Made by a program: the position numbers and the translations under genes. Of a stretch of 28,179 nucleotides of DNA, positions 23,663 through 28,179 are shown piece after piece. Position 1 is the stretch's first letter; every line of letters begins with the position of its first letter. The stretch comes from Dehalococcoidia bacterium UBA1151 (lineage in GTDB: Bacteria; Chloroflexota; Dehalococcoidia; Lucifugimonadales; Lucifugimonadaceae): contig DBZV01000131.1 in NCBI GenBank assembly GCA_002311865.1, forward strand, positions 29,163 to 57,341, given 5' to 3'. The notes under the pieces are model-generated. The model saw only the letters and a list, made by a program, of their open reading frames with translations, had not been told where the DNA came from and made no database searches.

Positions 23663-24679
23663 TCAGTCCCCAAAGTACCGGACGATCTCATCTCTTTCAA
23701 ACACCGGCAGCGGCCCTGAGCGACCATTCTCTTCGATTTTCAGTCCGTCATCCTGCGGCGTCATTACCCCAATAATCGCTGCTTGCCGACTCAGTGAGCG
23801 AACTGCGCTTACGATCGCAGTCGACTGTGCTGGATCGGCCGCGATTAGTAGCGCCCCAGAGGCGATGAGCCCCCAGACGTTCAGGTCGAGTGCATCGCAG
23901 ATTGCCGATGACTCCGAATAGACCCGAACGGCGTTGCCTTTGACGGTCAGACCCAGGCCAGAGGCGCTGCACATTTCGGCTATTCCGGTGGCAAGTCCGC
24001 CCTCTGTGGGGTCGTGCATGGAGTGAACGCCGCCAACTTCCGTTGCTGTGCGAGCGTCCATGACTACGCTGATCCCTGGTTCATCCAGGAACCTTCTGGC
24101 ACGTGCCAGCACAGCGTCATCGACACCCAGCTCACGAAGTTGATCAGATGCCTGCGCGGCCAGTATTGCCGTTCCCTCAATCGCGATTCCAGATGTGAGA
24201 ATCAAGTCATCGCCGAGTTGCGCTCCTGCCGTTGAGATCGCGGCGCCTCGATGAACTGTGCCAAGCATCGCGCCGGAGAGTATGGGGCGAGGGAGATCGA
24301 CGGTGATCTCCGTGTGCCCTCCAATCAGGCTCACGTTCAGTGATGCGCACGCTGATTGAAGTTGTCCAAACACTGCCTCTGGCAGGGTCGAGTCGCTGCC
24401 TTCCGGAATGAAGAGCGTGGCCATGAACCAGCGGGGAGTCCCGCCAGTGGCCGCAACATCGTTCGCATTGACCTGCACCGCATACCAGCCAATGCGGTCC
24501 GTAGCGAACGTGATGGGGTCCATTTTCGCGACGACCAGTTCAGAGTCTGGATCAATGACAGCAGCGTCTTCACCGGGTCTGGGACCCAGAATCACGGAAG
24601 GATCACCAGATGTATCGACGGTCGTCAGGAGGCGCGCGAGCAGGTCAGCTGGAAGTTTCCCGGCTTTGAGACCGCTCAT
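23663..24679 (-). CDS. AIR synthase-related (PurM/HypE superfamily) protein
   Basis: This 338-residue ATP-binding PurM-fold protein has the N-terminal block GPRPGEDAAVIDPDSELVVAKMDPITF. It then has the VNANDVAATGGTPRWFMATL signature, IGGHTEIT, and the C-terminal DPTEGGLATGIAEMCSASG. These are HypE/ThiL/SelD-like features. True HypE ends in PRIC with a C-terminal Cys that is carbamoylated, whereas this protein ends in RDEIVRYFGD, so it is not a hydrogenase-maturation HypE. No substrate can be assigned. ATG with GGGAG five bases upstream. It lies between a lipoprotein gene (24-base gap) and rel (65 bases), on the same strand. Confidence 0.8.
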   Translation of the reverse strand: MSGLKAGKLPADLLARLLTTVDTSGDPSVILGPRPGEDAAVIDPDSELVVAKMDPITFATDRIGWYAVQVNANDVAATGGTPRWFMATLFIPEGSDSTLPEAVFGQLQSACASLNVSLIGGHTEITVDLPRPILSGAMLGTVHRGAAISTAGAQLGDDLILTSGIAIEGTAILAAQASDQLRELGVDDAVLARARRFLDEPGISVVMDARTATEVGGVHSMHDPTEGGLATGIAEMCSASGLGLTVKGNAVRVYSESSAICDALDLNVWGLIASGALLIAADPAQSTAIVSAVRSLSRQAAIIGVMTPQDDGLKIEENGRSGPLPVFERDEIVRYFGD

Positions 24680-24703
24680 GACAGCTCCCGCCGCGCAGTT
24701 AGT

Positions 24704-25621
24704 TTAGTTCTGGGGAGGAAACGCAGGGAATGCGCGCGCGGCCAGAGCATCATTGATTATCTTCTGGAACGGCCCCGGGGCGATTCCGTCCTGCCCGTTC
24801 CAGAACGCCTGATCTCCCCTGATCGTTTGGCCAGCGCCGGAGCAGGCGTACATGAGAGACACCGATCCAGAATCACTAACGAAGTCAATTCGGAATAGTG
24901 TGGTGCAATCAGATCTTTCGGCAAGGTGCGTATCGCCAGCGAGAGCGTCAAGCGTACTCTTGATGATGGATGCGTCATCCACTGTTACGAACTCCACAGG
25001 GTCCCTGCCGGGCGGTAGTGCGAGGACAACTATCGAGATGATGTTAGTGAGGTTGGCCGCTTCGACCAGATTGAGCGATGGCGTGGACGACTGAGTGAGT
25101 GCCGTGGCGCATGAGGTGACGTTCTCGCCCAGACCATCGGCGTGAATTTCCAAGGTGATGCCGCCGCCGTTCACGATAATCTTCCAGCCGGAAACCAGGA
25201 CCTGGGCATAAATCTCGCCCGGCACCTCGCAACCCAAACCGGTGGTGGGCCATGTCTCAGGGTCCTGGGATAGTACTGTGATATCTGCTGCTGGCACTCC
25301 CAACTCGGCTGCGGCAAGCGATATGGCCTTTGCTCTTGCGAGCGATGGTGCACTGGGGGTTGGGGAGGGCGTAGGAGGACGAGCGGTTGCGGTCGCTGGA
25401 GATTGCGGAGCGGTGGTGGCGGTTGGCGCCACAGTGGGAGCCGGGGTGGGTGTCGGTGCCGAAGTTGGAACTGGCACGGCCATGGCGGTTGGTGCAACAA
25501 CTGTTGACGGCTGTGTTGGTACGGCGGTGGGATCATCATCGCCGCTACCACAGGCCAGGGCCAGGATAATCAGCGCTGAAGGAATCAATACGATCGAGCG
25601 TCGGGACGGTCGGAATTTCAT
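24704..25621 (-). CDS. Secreted lipoprotein with Pro/Thr linker
   Basis: This is a 305-residue predicted lipoprotein. A basic start and hydrophobic stretch end in the lipobox LALAC with C24 as the lipidated residue. Residues about 30-95 are a Pro/Thr/Ala linker (PTPTPAPTVAPTATTAP style). The rest is a globular domain with several Cys (GLGCEVPG, TSCATAL, SDCTT, YACSGA) and a SLARAKAISLAAAELGVPAADI opening. I do not recognise the domain. It is possibly a cell-surface sensor or binding protein. ATG 25621 is chosen over TTG 25624. It is followed by the PurM-like gene on the same strand. Confidence 0.8.
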   Translation of the reverse strand: MKFRPSRRSIVLIPSALIILALACGSGDDDPTAVPTQPSTVVAPTAMAVPVPTSAPTPTPAPTVAPTATTAPQSPATATARPPTPSPTPSAPSLARAKAISLAAAELGVPAADITVLSQDPETWPTTGLGCEVPGEIYAQVLVSGWKIIVNGGGITLEIHADGLGENVTSCATALTQSSTPSLNLVEAANLTNIISIVVLALPPGRDPVEFVTVDDASIIKSTLDALAGDTHLAERSDCTTLFRIDFVSDSGSVSLMYACSGAGQTIRGDQAFWNGQDGIAPGPFQKIINDALAARAFPAFPPQN

Positions 25622-25742
25622 CAATACGGATTGATCTCTTTCTAAATATCTTCAGGTGGAGCTGATCGCAACCGTTCAATTCTAGCGTTGCCAGCGGGAA
25701 ATTATCCTGCATGCGTAGATAATTTTCGCTGATCTAGAAACG

Positions 25743-26644
25743 TCATCGACCGACGGCGAGCGCGGTCTGAATGGCCTCAATCTGAATATCCGGCGTTAGG
25801 ATGACTTCCATCATGCTGCCGCCAATTTCAACCGTAATTTTCTCAACCGATCGAAATTCGTATTCGACGCCCTCCGGGCCGTCCTCCACCAACAGGAACA
25901 CCCATTTCAACAGCTGCTGCTCACAACTGCCAGTGGCTTCTTCGAAGACGTTGATTCGCACAACATTTGGGTTGATGAGCCACTCAACGGTATCCACGGT
26001 GACGTCGAAACCACATCCGGGTTGAGCGAACGTGGTTCCCACGAGGTCTTCGTTCACCCAGTCGATCTCGTCCTCATCAATGATGAAGCCATTGTCAAAC
26101 TCCAGTTCCAGCGCCTGGGCTTCGGTTGCTCCATATGCCACCAGCGTCTGTCCTATAAACCGTATGGGATCCAGGATCTGACCCAGTTCTGCCAGTTCTG
26201 TATAGGGGAGTAGTTGAGGAACTGAGTCACATAGTGCGCCATTCCCGCCTATCGCGTCGGCGTGAAACTCGTAACGAATGCCTTCATGAATAATTCCGGC
26301 AACAATGCCCGGCAGATTGTAGTTGCCCTCATATAACTCCGGGGGAGGCAGGCATCCGGGTGAGGATCGAGTGAAGGGGCCCCCTCGATACTGTCCAACC
26401 GGAGGTCGGGGACCGGACGCCGAATTCGATTTTCCAGCGCTTCGCGTGCCCTGTCGAGGAGATTCCGCGCGAGATCGAACTCATCAGTGGGAAGTGCTCC
26501 TGGCGGCATCTGCGTTGGGGTGGGACCGGGGGTCGGAGTGTCGGCAGGCGTATAGAAGTCTTCACAGGCGATCGCGAACAGGGGAGACACAGATAGGAGC
26601 GCTGCGACGAGCCGAAGTGCTTCGATATTTGGGATTAGCTGCAT
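25743..26644 (-). pseudogene. Second lipoprotein, frameshifted in a G run
   Basis: Two frames join into one protein. The first part (26644-26249) has a signal peptide with lipobox FAIAC at about C27, a short Pro/Thr linker, and DEFDLARNLLDRAREALENRIRR. Its sense is lost after PHPDA, at a run of five G (26341-26345, plus strand). The other frame continues LPPPELYEGNYNLPGIVAGI, HEGIRYEFHADAIGG, and on to QTALAVGR at 25743. Adding one base to the run restores a 300-residue frame, so a homopolymer undercall or a real mutation is likely. ATG 26644 has a weak ribosome site. The domain is unrecognised. Confidence 0.65.
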
Positions 26645-26803
26645 GCGTTTCCGAGCCGATGGGTCGCGTGTCAGTCCTCATTTCAGGATAACCGACTACA
26701 CCGACGATGACTCTGGGCAACTGGAACGCGTTCACCCGGGTTGAGACATGGGGTGAGGGCGCCTGAGTACGAATCACCGTTTAGGGCTTGGAATGACGCT
26801 GTA

Positions 26804-26817
26804 AATCGTACATACGA
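26804..26817 (+). repeat. Direct repeat copy 1 (AATCGTACATACGA)
   Basis: This 14-base sequence recurs 174 bases downstream at 26978-26991 as AATCGTACGCACGA, with two mismatches. It overlaps the left arm of the inverted repeat. The spacing brackets the candidate promoter. Confidence 0.55.
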
Positions 26818-26833
26818 AATATTTTATTCGTAT
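26812..26833. promoter_or_regulatory. Inverted repeat, possible operator
   Basis: ATACGAA (26812-26818) and TTCGTAT (26827-26833) are perfect seven-base arms around an eight-base AT spacer. It lies about 115 bases upstream of the -35 of the substrate-binding protein promoter. No T-run follows, so a regulator-binding site is more likely than a terminator. It does not match the Fur or DtxR consensus. Confidence 0.5.
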
Positions 26834-26928
26834 ATAAGTCATGCAAATTAACCGATCATCTCTACACCATGGCTCCGATAGTGTTTACGAGGGGGAAATG
26901 GGAAGTTATGAGAGGCTTAATATATGTA

Positions 26929-26956
26929 TTGCAATTCCAGACCTGATTGGTATACA
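26929..26956 (+). promoter_or_regulatory. Extended -10 promoter of the substrate-binding protein
   Basis: TTGCAA at 26929-26934 and TATACA at 26951-26956 are 16 bases apart. TGG directly before the -10 makes an extended -10 (TGn). Transcription would start near 26963, giving a leader of about 127 bases before ATG 27090. Confidence 0.6.
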
Positions 26957-26977
26957 TTCTGTGTTATGCAGTATTCA

Positions 26978-26991
26978 AATCGTACGCACGA
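26978..26991 (+). repeat. Direct repeat copy 2 (AATCGTACGCACGA)
   Basis: Second copy of the 14-base repeat, just downstream of the predicted transcription start. A bound regulator here would block the early transcribed region. A further TACGAA follows at 27009-27014. Confidence 0.5.
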
Positions 26992-27089
26992 GTGTTTGAG
27001 GTAGTGTGTACGAACAGAATGTGACGGGCGCATTTAAAGCACATCGCCGGTCATGACGAACTAACAAAAAAATTAGAGGCTTGAATCGA

Positions 27090-28109
27090 ATGAGTTTTCC
27101 GTCGCCGGTTCTCCGGCGAATAGTTACAGTCGCGCTATTTTTGGCTGTGGTGTCCATCTCCATTGCCTGTGGTAGCAGCCACAAAGAGTCATCCCAGGAA
27201 CTGGTCATCTACTCCGGTCGGAGTGAGTCTCTGGTGGACCCGATCCTCAAGCGTTTCGAGGAAGTATCGGGAATTGATGTCAAGATTCGCTACGGCAGCA
27301 CCGGCGCACTGGCTGCAACGTTGCTTGAAGAGGGTGATCGAACTCCAGCAGACATGTTCTTCGCACAGGATCCAGGCGGTCTGGGCGCGATCAGCGAGAT
27401 GCTGAATCCAATTTCACCTGATGTCTTGAATCTTGCGCCTGAGTGGGCGCGCTCACCCGATGGCACCTGGATCGGTACGTCAGGACGCGCCCGCGTTGTG
27501 GTCTACAACACCGACAATCTCTCGGTTGAAGATCTACCAACCAGTATTGAGGGATTCACAGATCCAAAGTGGAAGGGTCGCATTGGCTGGCCTCCAACAA
27601 ACGGTTCGTTCCAGGCCATGGTGACCGGTATGCGGCTCATCTGGGGCGAGGAGAAAACCCGGAACTGGCTGGATGGGATCATGGCCAACGAGCCCGTGGT
27701 TTACGCCAAGAACGCCCCGACAGTCCAGGCGGTGGCTAATGGCGAGGTGGATGTGGGATTCGTGAATCACTACTACCTCCACCGCTTCCTTGCCGAGGAG
27801 GGTGATGGCTTTGCGGCCCGCAATTACTACCTTCCGGATGGCGGCCCCGGATCAGTGGTCCTGGTAGCCGGTGTAGGTGTCATCGATGTCGATAGTCCGG
27901 CTGAGGAGTTCATCTCGTTTCTGCTATCAGAGGAGAGCCAGCAGTACTTTGCTGATGAGACTTACGAGCATCCACTGATCGATGGCGTGGCTATGCAGCC
28001 TGGCATCCCCGAAGTGGATAGCCTCCCCAGGCCCACAATCAACATCTCAGATCTGGGTGATCTTGAGAACACTCAGAAGCTGCTCAGAGACGCCGGAGTT
28101 CTGCCTTAA
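27090..28109 (+). CDS. Fe3+-type ABC transporter substrate-binding lipoprotein
   Basis: This 339-residue FbpA/FutA-type periplasmic-binding-protein homologue is anchored as a lipoprotein (lipobox SIAC, C27). The mature part starts ELVIYSGRSESLVDPILKRFEEVSGI, typical of iron-binding proteins. It has GSTGALAATLLEE, TSGRARVVVYN and the NHYYLHRF block at residues 226-233, whose paired Tyr Y228 and Y229 usually coordinate ferric iron. ATG 27090 is chosen because AGAGG (27074-27078) is 11 bases upstream. TTG 27081 would be only two bases from it. The permease and ATPase are not seen, and the sequence ends just after the gene. Iron as substrate is inferred from the motif. Confidence 0.92.
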   Translation: MSFPSPVLRRIVTVALFLAVVSISIACGSSHKESSQELVIYSGRSESLVDPILKRFEEVSGIDVKIRYGSTGALAATLLEEGDRTPADMFFAQDPGGLGAISEMLNPISPDVLNLAPEWARSPDGTWIGTSGRARVVVYNTDNLSVEDLPTSIEGFTDPKWKGRIGWPPTNGSFQAMVTGMRLIWGEEKTRNWLDGIMANEPVVYAKNAPTVQAVANGEVDVGFVNHYYLHRFLAEEGDGFAARNYYLPDGGPGSVVLVAGVGVIDVDSPAEEFISFLLSEESQQYFADETYEHPLIDGVAMQPGIPEVDSLPRPTINISDLGDLENTQKLLRDAGVLP

Positions 28110-28126
28110 AAAGTGACATTGGCGTT

Positions 28127-28179
28127 GGGGGGGGGGGGTGCGGGACGCCCCCCCCCACACAAAAACAAAAAAAAAAAAA
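28127..28179. other. Homopolymer tail, probable contig-end artefact
   Basis: Twelve G (28127-28138), a GC-rich spacer, nine C (28148-28156) and thirteen A at the very end (28167-28179). Composition is unlike everything else in the window. It is best treated as a sequencing or assembly artefact and not annotated biologically. Confidence 0.75.

Larger units (their letters stand above)
26645..27080. other. Regulatory intergenic region, no gene seen
   Basis: This 436-base AT-rich stretch separates the minus-strand lipoprotein from the plus-strand substrate-binding protein. I see no credible coding frame. It contains a promoter, an inverted repeat, and repeated TACGAA/TTCGTA sequences listed separately. 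It is probably the control region for one or both divergent genes. Confidence 0.6.

Noticed and set aside
23663..24679. Hydrogenase maturation factor HypE
   Set aside because: The C-terminal PRIC motif and its Cys are absent and no hyp or hydrogenase genes are nearby.
28127..28160. G-run/C-run as a hairpin terminator after the substrate-binding protein
   Set aside because: It could pair, but pure homopolymer arms at the end of the sequence, followed by A rather than T, point to an artefact.

Overview
The window is about 28 kb of housekeeping chromosome from a bacterium, most likely a Chloroflexota member (Dehalococcoidia or SAR202-like). I infer this from the gene orders frr-uppS-cdsA-dxr-rseP-ispG-proS and nusA-ylxR-infB, and from several lipoproteins with long Pro/Thr/Ala linkers, one of which carries a lamin-tail domain. 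No 16S gene or other decisive marker is present, so the placement is tentative. GC content is moderate, and GTG and TTG starts are common. I found no phage, insertion sequence, CRISPR array, tRNA or rRNA.

Region 1 (1-8352, plus strand) holds the pyrH tail, frr, uppS, cdsA, dxr, an M50 site-2 protease (rseP-like, unusually long), ispG and proS. It joins translation (frr, proS) to MEP isoprenoid synthesis (dxr, ispG), undecaprenyl carrier synthesis (uppS) and phospholipid precursor synthesis (cdsA). A 16-bp tandem repeat precedes proS. A HAD phosphatase (minus) converges on proS, and the two stop codons overlap.

Region 2 (9100-13121, plus strand) is a nusA-ylxR-infB transcription/translation operon. 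It has a clear sigma-70 promoter, an intrinsic terminator inside the nusA leader, and a small ORF with its own Shine-Dalgarno overlapping that terminator. This is the best candidate for an undescribed regulatory device here. rimP and ylxQ are missing from the usual order.

Region 3 (13166-15574, minus strand) is lipA, a NifU-C-like small protein and a two-part methyltransferase. Region 4 (15788-18829, plus strand) is an rlmD-like rRNA m5U methyltransferase, maf, tatB-like and tatC. It converges on a separate minus-strand tatA across a perfect 20-bp palindromic terminator.

Region 5 (18885-26644, minus strand) is tatA, lexA, a frameshifted lamin-tail lipoprotein, rpsT, a long Rel/SpoT protein with a QFDD synthetase motif, a PurM/HypE-like protein and two more lipoproteins, one also frameshifted. 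Region 6 is a 445-bp AT-rich regulatory gap with repeated TACGAA motifs, then a plus-strand Fe3+-type ABC substrate-binding lipoprotein. The last 50 bases are homopolymer runs that look like a contig-end artefact.

Most of the window is ordinary core genome. The items most worth checking are the nusA leader, the hybrid Rel motif set, the lipA-Nfu-methyltransferase cluster with its altered NPPF motif, the long site-2 protease, and the repeat-bearing promoter region before the iron-binding protein.
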